A stretch of 42,146 nucleotides of DNA from Streptomyces sp. SPB074 (GCF_000154905.1 NZ_GG770539.1:2009177-2051322); one strand, 5' to 3'; shown: positions 25,323 to 34,558, counted from the first letter of the stretch. Notes: generated by a model not told the origin, from the letters alone. Made by a program: numbers and translations.

Positions 25323-26145
25323 TTTATCGCAGGGACAGCCGGACACGTCCGGCCCCGAGCCCCACCGCCACCGGCAGACGGCCGAGTCGTTCGGCGTGGA
25401 CGCCGAACGCTACGACCGTGCCCGGCCTCCGTATCCCCAGGCCCTGGCGGACAGGATCGTCGCGGCAAGCCCCGGCCGGCGCGTCCTTGACGTCGGAGCC
25501 GGAACCGGCATCGAGGCCCGGCAGTTCCAGGCGGCCGGCTGCACGGTGCTCGGTGTCGAGCCCGACGAGCGGACGGCCGCCTTCGCGCGACGCGGCCGCA
25601 TCGAGGTCGAGGTCGCCAGGTTCGAGGACTGGCAACCGGCCGGGCGGCAGTTCGACGCGGTCATCGCCGGCACCGCCTGGCACTGGGTGGACCCCGTCGC
25701 CGGCGCGGCCAAGGCGGCCCAGGTGCTCCGGCCCGGCGGCCGACTCGCCCCCTTCCACCACGTCCCCCAGCTTCCGGCCGCGGTGATCGACGCCCTCGCC
25801 GGAACACTCCGACGCGTCGCCCCCGATTCCCCGTTCAACCCCGGTGCGCTCAGAGGCTCGGCCGTGGACGCATACCAGCCACTGTTCGCGAAAATCGCCG
25901 ACGGAATCCGCCGGACCGGCAGCTTCAGCGAGCCGGAACAGTGGCGCTTCACCTGGGAGCGCACCTATTCCCGAGAGGAGTGGCTCGACCAGCTCCCCAC
26001 CTTCGGCGGCCTCACCCAACTCCCCGCGGACACGTTGGCGGAGGTCATGGACAGCGCCGGGACCGCGATCGACAGGTTCGGCGGCCACGCCACCATGCCC
26101 TACACATCTGTCGTGATCACCTCGACCCGCTCCCATACGGCCTGA
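25315..26145 (+). CDS. Class I SAM-dependent methyltransferase
   Basis: 276 aa. Motif I VLDVGAGTGI (57-66) binds SAM; the acidic residue after strand 2 is in GVEPDE, and AGTAWHWVDP marks strand 4 of the Methyltransf_11/25 group. The early segment FGVDAERYDRARPPYP is typical of small-molecule methyltransferases of this type. The C-terminal part has aromatic-rich helices that probably form the acceptor site. Substrate unknown. The ATG at 25315 is favoured by the leaderless promoter. It is governed by the divergent TetR protein through the operators at 25288-25322, so the substrate may be related to the TetR ligand, for example a toxic small molecule that is detoxified by methylation (inference). 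Confidence 0.85.
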   Translation: MPTLSQGQPDTSGPEPHRHRQTAESFGVDAERYDRARPPYPQALADRIVAASPGRRVLDVGAGTGIEARQFQAAGCTVLGVEPDERTAAFARRGRIEVEVARFEDWQPAGRQFDAVIAGTAWHWVDPVAGAAKAAQVLRPGGRLAPFHHVPQLPAAVIDALAGTLRRVAPDSPFNPGALRGSAVDAYQPLFAKIADGIRRTGSFSEPEQWRFTWERTYSREEWLDQLPTFGGLTQLPADTLAEVMDSAGTAIDRFGGHATMPYTSVVITSTRSHTA

Positions 26146-26468
26146 CCACCGCGAACCCCGGGCGTCGCCGGGCACGAGCCGCATCATGAGCTCGGCGCAG
26201 CCCCCGGGGAGGCGGGAAAAAGGTTCTCCGGCTTGTTGCACCGGACCCCCGCCCAACGGTCCGTCCCGACGGCCACACGATTGCTGAAGATCAGCTGATC
26301 GGCCCACTGCTCACGCAACATGGAATCCGGAGTTTCAGCAGGACCCACTGCCAACGGAACGGCTCAACCTGCAGCTGGGGCGGAGGGGCGGGAGCCGGGA
26401 GGGCGGGGGCACGCGAGGCCGTGCCGCGAGGGTGCGGGTGGCGCGTTCCGTCACGGCGGGAGCGCCCG
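26146..26468. other. 323-bp stretch without a supported gene
   Basis: It contains a perfect 12-bp palindrome GATCAGCTGATC (26289-26300) and, on the minus strand, a short frame of 45 codons (26321-26184) that I do not recognise and that has no ribosome site. Base composition is somewhat less GC-rich than nearby genes. It may be the remnant of a gene or insertion. Confidence 0.35.
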
Positions 26469-27362
26469 TCACGCGGCCGACGCGTCCGGCTCCCCGGTGA
26501 ACGCGGCCGCGTGGTCGGCGGCCCACTGGTGAAGCGTGCGCGGCGCCCTGCCCAGGAGGTCGGCCACGGCGGTGCTGACGAAGGCGGGCCGCCCGCCCGC
26601 CGCGCCCCAGGCCGCGAGCAGCATGTCGGCGACCGGGCCTGCGCCCTCCACCTCCCAGAGCGTCCGGAACGCCTCGGGCGTCAACTCCTCGTACGCGATC
26701 CGCCGCCCGAGGGCGGCGCCGATGGCGGCGACCTGCGCGGCCTGGGTCAGCGGTTCGGCGCCGGTGAGGACGTGGTCGGTCCCGGCGAGCCCGTCCCGGC
26801 GGAGGGCCAGGGCCGCGACGGCGGCGACATCGCGGTCGTCCACCGGGGCGGTCACCGCGGCGGCGTGGGGTCAGCGGACGGCCTCGCCCGCCCGGGTGGC
26901 GGGCGCCCACCAGGCCAGCGCGTTCGAGGCCAGCATCCCGGGCCGGATGATCGTCGGCGCGAGCCGGGTGGCGGCGAGGAACCGTTCGATGCCGGCGTGC
27001 AGCGCCGCCATGGGGTTGGGCTGCTGGAAGAAGGGGTGGGGGGTCCGGTGCGGGGAGGAGAGGAAGACGACCCGGCGTACGTGCTCCGCCAGCCGCCCGA
27101 CGACGGGGGCTGCGGTCCCGGGCGGGGCCGTCCAGACGAGGAAGACGGCGCTGGCCCCGCTCAGGGCCGGGTCGAGCGATTCGGGCGCCGTCAGGTCGCC
27201 GGTGAAGACCTCGGCCTCCGGCGGCAGGGTCGCCGCCGCCCCGGCGTGACGTACGAGGGCGCGTACCGGCACGCCCACGTCGAGGAGTTGCCCGATGACG
27301 AGGCGGCCGATCCGGCCCGTCGCACCGGTCACCAGCACTGGAGGAATGTCCGTGGGTCGCAT
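26469..27362 (-). pseudogene. NmrA-like NAD(P)-binding oxidoreductase, interrupted by an in-frame TGA
   Basis: Full span equals 297 codons in one frame. The N-terminal part (27362-26871, 163 aa) starts with the Rossmann motif VTGATGRIG (11-19), and the C-terminal part (26855-26469) continues with TAPVDDRDVAAV, typical of NmrA/SDR-a relatives that reduce quinones or sense redox state. The two are in the same frame, separated by TGA at 26873-26871, exactly where homologues usually have Trp before Pro (RWP); TGG to TGA is one base change. The rest of the frame is intact, which points to a recent loss or a sequencing error. A GTG at 26855 could restart the tail. The promoter is intact and leaderless. 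It is divergent from a TetR gene. Confidence 0.85.
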
Positions 27363-27368
27363 GACCCC

Positions 27369-27397
27369 ATAGAAACGTTACCGGGTTAAAAAAGCAA
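27369..27397 (-). promoter_or_regulatory. NmrA-gene promoter, TTGCTT-N17-TTCTAT, leaderless
   Basis: Minus strand: TTGCTT (27397-27392), 17-bp spacer, TTCTAT (27374-27369), then 6 nt to the ATG at 27362. The motif ACCGGGT occurs at 27380-27386 and 27397-27403 as a 17-bp-spaced direct repeat within and beside it, a candidate site for the divergent TetR protein. Confidence 0.65.
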
Positions 27398-27424
27398 CCG
27401 GGTCACCAATGTTACGGTGGTCAG

Positions 27425-28021
27425 ATGGACGAGCCGACGGGGCTGCGGGCCCGCAAGAAGGCGCGCACGCGCGAGGCGATCGGGGACGTGGCCCTCGCGC
27501 TGTTCCTGGAGCACGGTTTCGACCACGTCTCGGTCAACGACATCGCCGCGGCGGCCGAGGTCTCGAAGCCGACGCTGTTCCGGTACTTCCCCACCAAGGA
27601 AGACCTCGTACTGGACCGGTTCGCGGACCACCAGGGCGAGGCGGCCCGCGTCGTACGGGAGCGCGGGCCCGGCACGGGAGCGGTGCCGGCGCTGCGCCGT
27701 CACTTCCTGGCCGGTCTCGACCGGCACGAGCCCGTCACCGGCCTGTGCGACGAGCCGGGGGTGGTGGCCTTCCACCGGCTGGTGTTCACCACGCCGGGCC
27801 TCGCGGGGCGGCTCACGCGGTACCAGATGGACGACGAGGAGGCGTTGGCCGCCGCCCTGGGCGAGGGCATCGGGGCGCGGCTGCGGGCGGCCCAGGTGCT
27901 CGCGGTCCAGCGCGTGCTCGCCCGGGCCAACTGGCAGAAGATCGCCGGCGGAAGGACCGCCGACGACGTCCACCCCGAGGCCGTGGCCGACGCCGTCCTG
28001 GCCTTCGGCCACCTGCGCTGA
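27425..28021 (+). CDS. TetR-family regulator, divergent from the broken NmrA gene
   Basis: 198 aa. HTH at about 14-58 (VNDIAAAAEVSKPTLFRYFPTKEDL). The C-terminal domain resembles the acyl-like-binding TetR group (TetR_C_17-like), with GARLRAAQVLAVQRVLARANWQ. TACGGT (27413-27418) is 6 nt before the ATG, again a leaderless layout. TetR plus divergent NmrA oxidoreductase is a common pair in actinobacteria, where the repressor controls the reductase. As the partner gene is interrupted, this repressor may have lost its main target. Confidence 0.85.
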   Translation: MDEPTGLRARKKARTREAIGDVALALFLEHGFDHVSVNDIAAAAEVSKPTLFRYFPTKEDLVLDRFADHQGEAARVVRERGPGTGAVPALRRHFLAGLDRHEPVTGLCDEPGVVAFHRLVFTTPGLAGRLTRYQMDDEEALAAALGEGIGARLRAAQVLAVQRVLARANWQKIAGGRTADDVHPEAVADAVLAFGHLR

Positions 28022-28042
28022 CGCGCCACGCCGCCGGAGGCG

Positions 28043-30193
28043 TCAGGCGCTGAGTTCCTCCCGCAGCGCCTCCCGCAGCCGTCCCGCGCGCTCCGTGACC
28101 TCCGCGGGCCCCGCGGCCACCGCCGCGTCGCACCAGTGCTGGCTCTCCTCCAGCTCGCCGCGGCGGGCGAAGAAGAGCCCGAGGCGCAGGGCGGCGCGGC
28201 CGTGGCCCGCCTCGGCGGCGCGGCGCCACCACAGCGCCGCCTCCGGCTCCCCGCCCTCGCGGGCGAGCAGCAGGCCCAGGTTGAAGGCGCCGTTGCGGCT
28301 GCCCGCCTCGGCGGCGGAGCGGTACCAGCGGGCCGCCTCCTCGACCTCGCCGCGCTCGGCGGCGAGCATCCCGGCCCGGACCTGGGCGCGCCGGTGGCCC
28401 TGCTCGGCGGCGCGCTCGTACCAGGCTGCGGACTCGTCGCGCTCGGCGACGCTGCTCTCGCCGAGCCGGGGCGGGCCCTGCGGCGGGCGCCGCGCGTCCA
28501 GGAGCGCCGCGAGGCGGTACGCGCCCTCGGCGCTGCCCCCGCCCGCCGCGCAGCGCAGGTGGCGCTCGGCGGAGCGCTCGTCGCCCTCGCGCAGGAGGGC
28601 CATGCCGACCTGGAGGGCCGCCTCGGCGTGCCCGGCGGCGGCGGCGCGCTCGTACCAGCGCAGGGCGCCGTCCTCGTCGCCGCGGCCCGCGTGCAGGATG
28701 CCGAGGTTGAAGGCGGCGTCCACGCTGCCGGTCTCGGCGGCCTTGGAGAACCAGGGCTCGGCACCGGCCGCGTCCCCGGCCTGGAGGAGCATGACGGCGA
28801 GCGCGTTGGACGCCTCGCGGTGGCCCGCGTAGGCGGCGCGGCGGTACCACTGCTCGGCCTGGGCGGTGCGGCCCTGGGCGGCGCAGAGCAGGGCGAGGTT
28901 GTAGGCGCCGTTGTGGTCGCCCGCGTCCATCGCCGCGCGGTACCAGCGCTCGGCGGTCTGGTGCTCGCCGCGCCCGGCGTGCAGGGCGCCGAGGGCGTTC
29001 GCGGCGTTGCCGTCGCCGTCCTGGGCGGCCTTGAGCCACCACACGGCGGCGTTCTCCTCGTCGCCCGCGTCGCGCAGCAGGAAGCCGAGGGCGCAGGCGG
29101 CGCGTGTCTCGCCCTCGCGGGCGGAGCTGAGGTACCAGCGGCCCGCTTCCTTGAGCTTGCCGCGGCGTTCCAGGAGCGCGCCGAGCTGGAGCGCGGCGCC
29201 CCGGTGGCCGCGCGCGGCGGCCTGCTGGTACCACTGCTCGGCCTGGTGGGTCAGCTCCTCGGCGCGCGCCTTGCCCTGCTCCTTGCCCTGGTTCTCGCCG
29301 GCGGCGGGGGTACGGGGCCCGGGGACGGGGGCGGCGCCCTTGGGGCGGCTCGCCTTGGGGCGGCGGGGGCCGGGCAGGACCGGGCCTCTCGCGCGGCGCG
29401 CGGTGTCGCGGGCGCGGCGTTCCAGGGTCCTGGCGAGCCGGTAGGAGGCTTCGCGGTGCCCGTGCTCGGCGGCGCGGCGCAGCCAGGTCTCGGCGCCGGT
29501 CTCGCCCCGGTGCTCCAGGAGGTCCGCGAGGGCGAAGGCGCCGTGCACGTGGCCCTGTTCGGCGGACTGGCGCAGCCAGTACTCGGCGGCGGGCTCGTCG
29601 CCGCGCTCGCGGTGGTGGCGGCCCAGGGAGTGCGCGGCGGCGGCGGAGCCGGCGACGGCGGCGACGCGCCACCAGCCGGCGGCCTCGTCCTTGTGGCCGC
29701 GCTGGTGGAGCAGGACGCCGAGGTTGTTGGCCGCGGCGCGGTCGCCCGCGGAGGTGGCGGAGCGCAGGTAGGGCTCGGCCTCTTCGAGGGCACCGGCGCG
29801 CAGGAGCTGGGCGCCCAACTCGCTCATCGCCGCGGTGTCCCCGGCGGCCGCGGCCGCCCGGCGGCGCGCCTCGGTCTCGGCGTCCGTGAGGTCGGGCGCG
29901 AGGGTCTCGGGGGCGGCCGGGGCGGCGAAGGGGCCGGGCGTGGGCTCGGCCGCGAGGTCGGCGGCGCCGGTGAAGCCGGCGGCGGGCTCAGCGGGGGCGG
30001 TCGCGGCGAAGAGCGTGTCGGTGCCCGTCGCCACCGGCCGGGCCACGGCCGGGGCGGTGCCCGGTCCCGGCTGGGCGATACCGGGGGGCGGGATCAGCGC
30101 CGTACCACTCTCGGCCTCCTCGGCCCATGGCGTACCGGAGGGCGTGAACCGTCCCGATTCCCACCACGTCGCCCTGTCCCCCACAACGTCCAT
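28043..30193 (-). CDS. Large Sel1/TPR-repeat protein
   Basis: 716 aa from the ATG at 30193 (start typical MDVVGDRATWWESGRF); a GTG at 30220 is possible but has no ribosome site. A Pro/Ala-rich N terminus of about 100 residues leads into some 14 to 16 Sel1-like units of 33-36 residues with the pattern A-x-x-W-Y/L-R-x-A-A-x-x-G-H-x-x-A-x-x-x-L-G. The run is broken at about 265-310 by a basic Pro-rich linker (ARRARGPVLPGPRRPKASRPKG). No signal peptide or membrane helix. Solenoids of this type act as protein-interaction scaffolds; a partner cannot be named. It looks like core genome, unlike the genes to its left. Its promoter region has a palindrome and a direct repeat. Confidence 0.85.
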   Translation of the reverse strand: MDVVGDRATWWESGRFTPSGTPWAEEAESGTALIPPPGIAQPGPGTAPAVARPVATGTDTLFAATAPAEPAAGFTGAADLAAEPTPGPFAAPAAPETLAPDLTDAETEARRRAAAAAGDTAAMSELGAQLLRAGALEEAEPYLRSATSAGDRAAANNLGVLLHQRGHKDEAAGWWRVAAVAGSAAAAHSLGRHHRERGDEPAAEYWLRQSAEQGHVHGAFALADLLEHRGETGAETWLRRAAEHGHREASYRLARTLERRARDTARRARGPVLPGPRRPKASRPKGAAPVPGPRTPAAGENQGKEQGKARAEELTHQAEQWYQQAAARGHRGAALQLGALLERRGKLKEAGRWYLSSAREGETRAACALGFLLRDAGDEENAAVWWLKAAQDGDGNAANALGALHAGRGEHQTAERWYRAAMDAGDHNGAYNLALLCAAQGRTAQAEQWYRRAAYAGHREASNALAVMLLQAGDAAGAEPWFSKAAETGSVDAAFNLGILHAGRGDEDGALRWYERAAAAGHAEAALQVGMALLREGDERSAERHLRCAAGGGSAEGAYRLAALLDARRPPQGPPRLGESSVAERDESAAWYERAAEQGHRRAQVRAGMLAAERGEVEEAARWYRSAAEAGSRNGAFNLGLLLAREGGEPEAALWWRRAAEAGHGRAALRLGLFFARRGELEESQHWCDAAVAAGPAEVTERAGRLREALREELSA

Positions 30194-30239
30194 CGTCGCA
30201 CCACCCGCGAGCCCGTACACCTGGTATATCCGGGTCCCC

Positions 30240-30272
30240 TTGAGGTCTCTACAGCTAATTGAGGTCTCTACA
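30240..30272 (-). repeat. 14-bp direct repeat in the Sel1-gene leader
   Basis: TTGAGGTCTCTACA occurs exactly at 30240-30253 and 30259-30272, 19 bp apart. It lies at or just after the predicted transcript start and may be a repressor site. Confidence 0.8.
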
Positions 30273-30278
30273 ACGTTT

Positions 30279-30308
30279 TATCGACATGCCCGCATGAGGG
30301 CATGTCAA
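30279..30308 (-). promoter_or_regulatory. Sel1-gene promoter with palindrome in the spacer
   Basis: Minus strand: perfect TTGACA (30308-30303), 18 bp, TCGATA (30284-30279). The palindrome GACATGCCC-N6-GGGCATGTC (30283-30306) covers nearly the whole promoter, leaving little room for polymerase when occupied. The remaining spacer to the tRNA (30309-30530) holds no gene but has another dyad, TGAGTA-GTCG-TACTCA (30445-30460). Confidence 0.65.
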
Positions 30309-30530
30309 ACTCGGAACACCCAACTACCCCCGTAAGCTTCACTCTTCACATGCGGAGGCTCCCCGATCTCGACCCGTCCGTACAGCCGACACACGGGGCT
30401 GGGTCCAGGCGGTCCCAGCCTCGCGCGAAAGGCCGCCGCGCGGATGAGTAGTCGTACTCAAGCAGAGGGGACTGACAGGCTCCGGTACGTGCCCCACAGG
30501 GCGGTCGCGGCGGTGTGCCCGCACAGCAAA

Positions 30531-30564
30531 GGAGGCCCGCGCCCCTTTCGGGACCCGGGCCTCC
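30531..30564 (-). terminator. Terminator of tRNA-fMet copy 2
   Basis: Stem GGAGGCCCG (30531-30539) with CGGGCCTCC (30556-30564), 7 bp past the tRNA 3' end on the minus strand. Confidence 0.75.
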
Positions 30565-30571
30565 TCCTTCG

Positions 30572-30645
30572 TAGCGGGGACAGGATTTGAACCTGCGACC
30601 TCTGGGTTATGAGCCCAGCGAGCTACCGAGCTGCTCCACCCCGCG
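30572..30645 (-). tRNA. Initiator tRNA-fMet (CAU), copy 2, CCA not encoded
   Basis: 74 nt, identical in sequence to copy 1 over the whole tRNA body, with the same initiator hallmarks (C1-U72 mismatch, GGG/CCC anticodon stem). The bases after the discriminator read C-G-A, so CCA must be added by the nucleotidyltransferase. Upstream TAGCGT (minus strand 30665-30660) may be the -10; no -35 is clear. Confidence 0.95.
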
Positions 30646-30683
30646 TCGTTGTGATCACCACGCTATCACGGGGAGCGGGGCTG

Positions 30684-30710
30684 GCCCGCCCCCGAGGACC
30701 GGGGGCGGGC
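30684..30710 (-). terminator. Terminator of the UPF0182 gene
   Basis: A 10-bp stem (30684-30693 with 30701-30710) and 7-nt loop, 6 bp past the stop on the minus strand. Confidence 0.75.
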
Positions 30711-30716
30711 GCCTGC

Positions 30717-33662
30717 TCAGGTACTGGAGCCCGAACCTTCCTTCTTCGGGGGCGACTTGGAGTCGGAGGACGGTTTCGAAGCCGCGTCCTGCGCCTTCGC
30801 CGCGCGCTCCAGGGCGTCCTGGAGGCGGTCCTGGGCCTCGCCGTACGCCTTCCAGTCGCCGTCCTTGAGGGCCTGCCGCCCGTCCTCGAAGGACTTCTCC
30901 GCGTCGTCCAGGGCGCCTTGCAGGGTCTTGTCGCCGGTGGCCGGCGGTTGCTGCTTCCCGCCCTGGTCCTGATCCTGGTCCTGGTCGCCCGGCGGGGTCT
31001 CGCTCTCGGCGCCGAAGACGACGTTGAGCGCCTTGTCGAGGGTCTCCTCGAAGGCCGTATTCCCGGCGTAGGTGACGAGGACGCGCTTGAGCAGCGGGTA
31101 TTTCAGGCCGCTGCCGCGCACGTAGACCGGTTCGACGTAGAGGAACTCCCCGTCGAGGGGCACGGTGAGCAGGTTGCCGTACTCGACTTCCGAGTCACCA
31201 CCACGCAGCAGCCTGATCTTCTCGGCGATGGCCTCGTTCGAGTTGAACTTGCTCTGCACCTGTTTGGGGCCGTCGGTGGTGTCGGCCGTGGGCATCTTGA
31301 GGAGCGTGAGTCTGCCGTAGTCCTTCGTCCCGGCCTCGGCGTTCACCGCCATGAAGGCGCTGAGGTTGTCGCGCCCGTTGGGGGTGAAGGTCGTGGTGAG
31401 CGAGAACGCCTGGTTGCTCTCGCCCGGCATCCTCATGCTGAGGTAGTACGCCGGGATGGAGTTGCCCGTCTTGTTCGTCGGGTCGTCCGGGACCTGCCAG
31501 ACCTCGGAGCCGCTCAGGAAGGTCTGCGCGCTGTCCACGTGGTAGCGGGTGAGCAGTTCGCGCTGGACCTTGAAGAGGTCCTGCGGGTAGCGCAGGTGCT
31601 CCATGAGCTGCGGCGAGATCGCCGAGCGGGGTTCGACGGTGTGCGGGAACGCCTTCATCCAGGTCTTGAGGACGGGGTCCTCGGTGTCCCACTGGTAGAG
31701 CTTGACCTCGCCGGTGTACGCGTCGACGGTCGCCTTCACCGAGTTGCGGATGTAGTTGACCTGGTTCTGCTGGGCGACGACCGCGCGCTGGTTGTTCGCG
31801 GCGGTGAGCGAGTCGGCCGTCGTGTCGCCGAGCGTGGTGCGCGAGGCGTACGGGTAGCCGTTGGTCGTCGTGTAGGCGTCGACGATCCACTGGATCTTGC
31901 CCTTGACGACAGCCGGGTAGGCGTCGCCGTCGATCGTGAGCCAGGGCGCGACGGCCTCGACGCGGTCCTTCGGGGTGCGGTTGTACAGGACGCGCGAGCC
32001 TTCCCCGATGGCGCCCGAGTACAGGATCTGCGGCTCGCCGAAGGCCACGGCGTACGCGGCCCGGTTGAGCGGGTTGGAGAGGCTGACGCCGCTCTTGCCC
32101 TGGTACCCAGTGGTCTTCTCGCCGTTGTCGTCGGAGTAGTCGATCTCCTTCTGCGGGCCGCCGACGATCGAGTACTGCGTCGTCTTCTCGCCGTAGTAGA
32201 CGCGCTGCTCGTAGTCGCCGAGATCGCCCTTGGAGGGGAGGTCGGACTCGGTGAAGACCGGTCCGCCGCCGGAGTCGGCGTTGTCGCCCTCGGCGGCGAC
32301 GACGCCGAAGCCGTGGGTGTAGCGGAAGTGGTCGTTGATCCAGTTCCGTTTCGGGACGCCGTTCAGGTTCAGCTCACGGAGCCCGATGACGGTGTCCTGG
32401 TCCTTGCCGTCCTTGTCCTTGTACCGGTCCACGTCCAGGTTCGAGGGGAACGCGTAGTAGTTCCTCATCTGCTGGCGCTGCTGGAAGGTGGGCGAGACGA
32501 CGTTGGGGTCCATGATCCGGTAGCTCGCCGCCTGGTCGGCGTCGGCGCGCAGCTTGGACTTGTCGTCGGTCTCGCTCTTGCCCGGGTACTCGCTGACCTT
32601 GGCGTCGTCGATGCCGTACGCCTTCTTCGTGGCGGTCAGGTTCTTCTGGACGTACGGGGCTTCCTTGGCCTGCTCGTTGGGCTGGACCGTGAACTTCTGC
32701 ACGACGGCCGGGTAGAGGCCGCCGATGAGGATCGCGGAGAGCACCATGAGGCCGAAGCCGATCACGGGGAGCTGCCAGGTGCGGCGCCACAGCGTCGCGA
32801 AGAAGAGCAGCGCGCAGATGATCGCGATGCAGAACAGGATCGTCTTCGCCGGGAGGTAGGCGTTGGCGTCGACGTAGCGCAGGCCCGTCCAGTTGTCGGT
32901 GGCCTTGAAGTCGCTCGACTTGACCGCGAGTCCGTAGCGGTCGAGCCAGTACGCGACGGCCTTGAGCGAGACGAAGACGCCGAGGAGCACGGAGAGGTGC
33001 CCGGTGAACGCCTTCGTGACGCGCTGGCCGGGGCTGGTGACCCGGACGCCGCCGTAGAGGTAGTGGGTCAGGAGCGCCGCGATGACCGAGAGGACGACGG
33101 CGGCGAAGCCGAAGCCGAGCAGGAAGCGGTACCAGGGCAGGTCGAAGGCGTAGAAGGAGACGTCCAGGTGGAACTGGGGGTCCTTCTGGTGGAACGACTG
33201 CCCGTTGACCCACATGAGCCAGGTGCGCCACTGGCCGGCCGCCGAGGCGCCCGAGATGAGGCCGACGAGGGCGGTGATGCCGAGCAGCAGCCACTTCTTG
33301 TACGGGGCGATGCCCATGCGGTAGCGGTCGAGGTTCTGCTGCTCCATCGACATCGCGCTGAGCGGGGGCCGCAGCCGGTGCGCCAGCCAGATGTTGACGC
33401 CGACGGCGGCGGCCATGAGCAGGCCGAAGACGACGAAGAGGCCGACCTTCGTCTTGAGGGTCGTGGTGAAGACCGAGGAGAAGTGGAGCGACCGATACCA
33501 GAGCCAGTCCGTCCAGAAGCCCGCGAACATCACGAAGACCATGGCCAGGACGGCCAGGACGCCGAGCGTCATGAGCAGGGTGCGGACCCGCCTGGAGGGG
33601 CGGCCCACTCTGATCCGTGGCCCCGTCGGGCCTCCGCCGCGGTCCGGCATCTGGAAAGCCAA
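30717..33662 (-). CDS. UPF0182 family large membrane protein
   Basis: 981 aa from a TTG start at 33662, chosen because GAGGTG lies 6 nt upstream and the start [15 protein letters not shown] matches the N terminus I recall for orthologues; the in-frame ATG at 33650 has no ribosome site. Seven membrane helices fall within about the first 320 residues, followed by a large extracytoplasmic domain (about 330-900) and an acidic tail with a Gln/Asp repeat ([10 protein letters not shown]) and a helical segment [19 protein letters not shown]. The family is near-universal in actinobacteria and has no assigned function. It is divergent from the PPA1309 gene. Confidence 0.9.
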   Translation of the reverse strand: MAFQMPDRGGGPTGPRIRVGRPSRRVRTLLMTLGVLAVLAMVFVMFAGFWTDWLWYRSLHFSSVFTTTLKTKVGLFVVFGLLMAAAVGVNIWLAHRLRPPLSAMSMEQQNLDRYRMGIAPYKKWLLLGITALVGLISGASAAGQWRTWLMWVNGQSFHQKDPQFHLDVSFYAFDLPWYRFLLGFGFAAVVLSVIAALLTHYLYGGVRVTSPGQRVTKAFTGHLSVLLGVFVSLKAVAYWLDRYGLAVKSSDFKATDNWTGLRYVDANAYLPAKTILFCIAIICALLFFATLWRRTWQLPVIGFGLMVLSAILIGGLYPAVVQKFTVQPNEQAKEAPYVQKNLTATKKAYGIDDAKVSEYPGKSETDDKSKLRADADQAASYRIMDPNVVSPTFQQRQQMRNYYAFPSNLDVDRYKDKDGKDQDTVIGLRELNLNGVPKRNWINDHFRYTHGFGVVAAEGDNADSGGGPVFTESDLPSKGDLGDYEQRVYYGEKTTQYSIVGGPQKEIDYSDDNGEKTTGYQGKSGVSLSNPLNRAAYAVAFGEPQILYSGAIGEGSRVLYNRTPKDRVEAVAPWLTIDGDAYPAVVKGKIQWIVDAYTTTNGYPYASRTTLGDTTADSLTAANNQRAVVAQQNQVNYIRNSVKATVDAYTGEVKLYQWDTEDPVLKTWMKAFPHTVEPRSAISPQLMEHLRYPQDLFKVQRELLTRYHVDSAQTFLSGSEVWQVPDDPTNKTGNSIPAYYLSMRMPGESNQAFSLTTTFTPNGRDNLSAFMAVNAEAGTKDYGRLTLLKMPTADTTDGPKQVQSKFNSNEAIAEKIRLLRGGDSEVEYGNLLTVPLDGEFLYVEPVYVRGSGLKYPLLKRVLVTYAGNTAFEETLDKALNVVFGAESETPPGDQDQDQDQGGKQQPPATGDKTLQGALDDAEKSFEDGRQALKDGDWKAYGEAQDRLQDALERAAKAQDAASKPSSDSKSPPKKEGSGSST

Positions 33663-33876
33663 GGTGCGCACCTCGAAGTTCGCTGTGGTGGTGGTCGGTC
33701 GGTGGGCGTGGTGCTGCCGCGCGGGTCGGCCGGGGTGTCTCGGGCCCGGACGCGTGCCCGGTTGAGCCTGTTTCGCCCCGTATATGGGGCTCACGCGGCA
33801 AGTCCCACACCCATGCAACTTAACGAAGCTTTACTCAGTTCCCGTCCCGGCCCCTGAAGAGGGCAGGATATTGCCC

Positions 33877-34434
33877 ATGTCCAAAGATTCCCCCGCCAGC
33901 CCCCCGCCCGCAGCGACCCCCCTCACCCGGGCCGTACTGGAGATCGACACCTACGCCGCCGGTCTCGGCTGGGACCAGCCCGCCCGGCTCTTCGCCCTGG
34001 TCGACACGGGACGGCTGCGTGCCGAGGAGCCCGAGCTGGCCCAGCGGCTCGGTCTCGACACGGACGCGGCGGCCGGCACGCTGACCCCGGTCGAGCAGGA
34101 GGAGGTGCCGGCGGACGTGCCGCTGGACGAGTTCCTCGCCACGATCGGCTGGCCGGACGCGGTCGCGGGCTGCGCGCTCACGATCGAGCGCCTCATGCTG
34201 CCCTCGTCCGCCGAGGCGGGTGTCCCGGACGGTCTGGACGAGGCGGGGCTCGCGGCGTGGGTCGCGAAGCACCCGGAGCGGCAGGAGGTCCGCATGACCG
34301 TCGCGGTGCTGCGCGACGGCACCCGCGAGTCGGCGCTGCGGCTGCGCGAGAAGGACTCGGAGCTGGACGTGCTGACCGGCGCCGACCTGGTGCCGGGTCT
34401 CGCCGAGGCCCTGACGGCGACGTTCGCGGCGTAG
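33877..34434 (+). CDS. PPA1309-family protein
   Basis: 185 aa, acidic, soluble. The segment YAAGLGWDQPARLFALVDT and the later IGWPDAVAGCALTIERLMLP are characteristic of the PPA1309 family, uncharacterised and found almost only in actinobacteria. The ATG at 33877 lies 10 nt after a GGGCAGGA stretch. It stands between the divergent UPF0182 gene and the convergent YlbL-like protease, an association seen across many actinobacterial genomes, which suggests a shared envelope-related task (inference). Confidence 0.85.
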   Translation: MSKDSPASPPPAATPLTRAVLEIDTYAAGLGWDQPARLFALVDTGRLRAEEPELAQRLGLDTDAAAGTLTPVEQEEVPADVPLDEFLATIGWPDAVAGCALTIERLMLPSSAEAGVPDGLDEAGLAAWVAKHPERQEVRMTVAVLRDGTRESALRLREKDSELDVLTGADLVPGLAEALTATFAA

Positions 34435-34497
34435 CGGGGGCGGTGGCGGTACGGGGGCCGGTACGGGACCGGGGCGCCGTACCGGCCGGGGCGCCGC

Positions 34498-34545
34498 GTG
34501 CGCGCAAAGGGGCGGGCCCCCGTGCGCGCAAAGGGGCGGGCCCAC
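34498..34545. repeat. 24-bp tandem duplication upstream of a terminator
   Basis: Two copies of a 24-bp unit (34498-34521, 34522-34545) starting GTGCGCGCAAAGGGGCGGG, differing at one base. The second copy provides the left arm of the terminator that follows. Confidence 0.9.
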
Positions 34546-34558
34546 GGCGGCCCGCCCC
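34533..34558. terminator. Bidirectional terminator between PPA1309 and YlbL genes
   Basis: Nine-bp stem GGGGCGGGC (34533-34541) with GCCCGCCCC (34550-34558). The upstream tandem copy could compete for pairing with the right arm. Confidence 0.7.

Noticed and set aside
26184-26321. Small 45-codon minus-strand gene
   Set aside because: No ribosome site, no recognisable family, and no neighbour suggesting a role; kept only as part of the spacer description.
28136-30262. Long plus-strand open frame opposite the Sel1 gene
   Set aside because: Gly/Ala-rich mirror of the repeat gene; the Sel1 pattern is plain on the minus strand.
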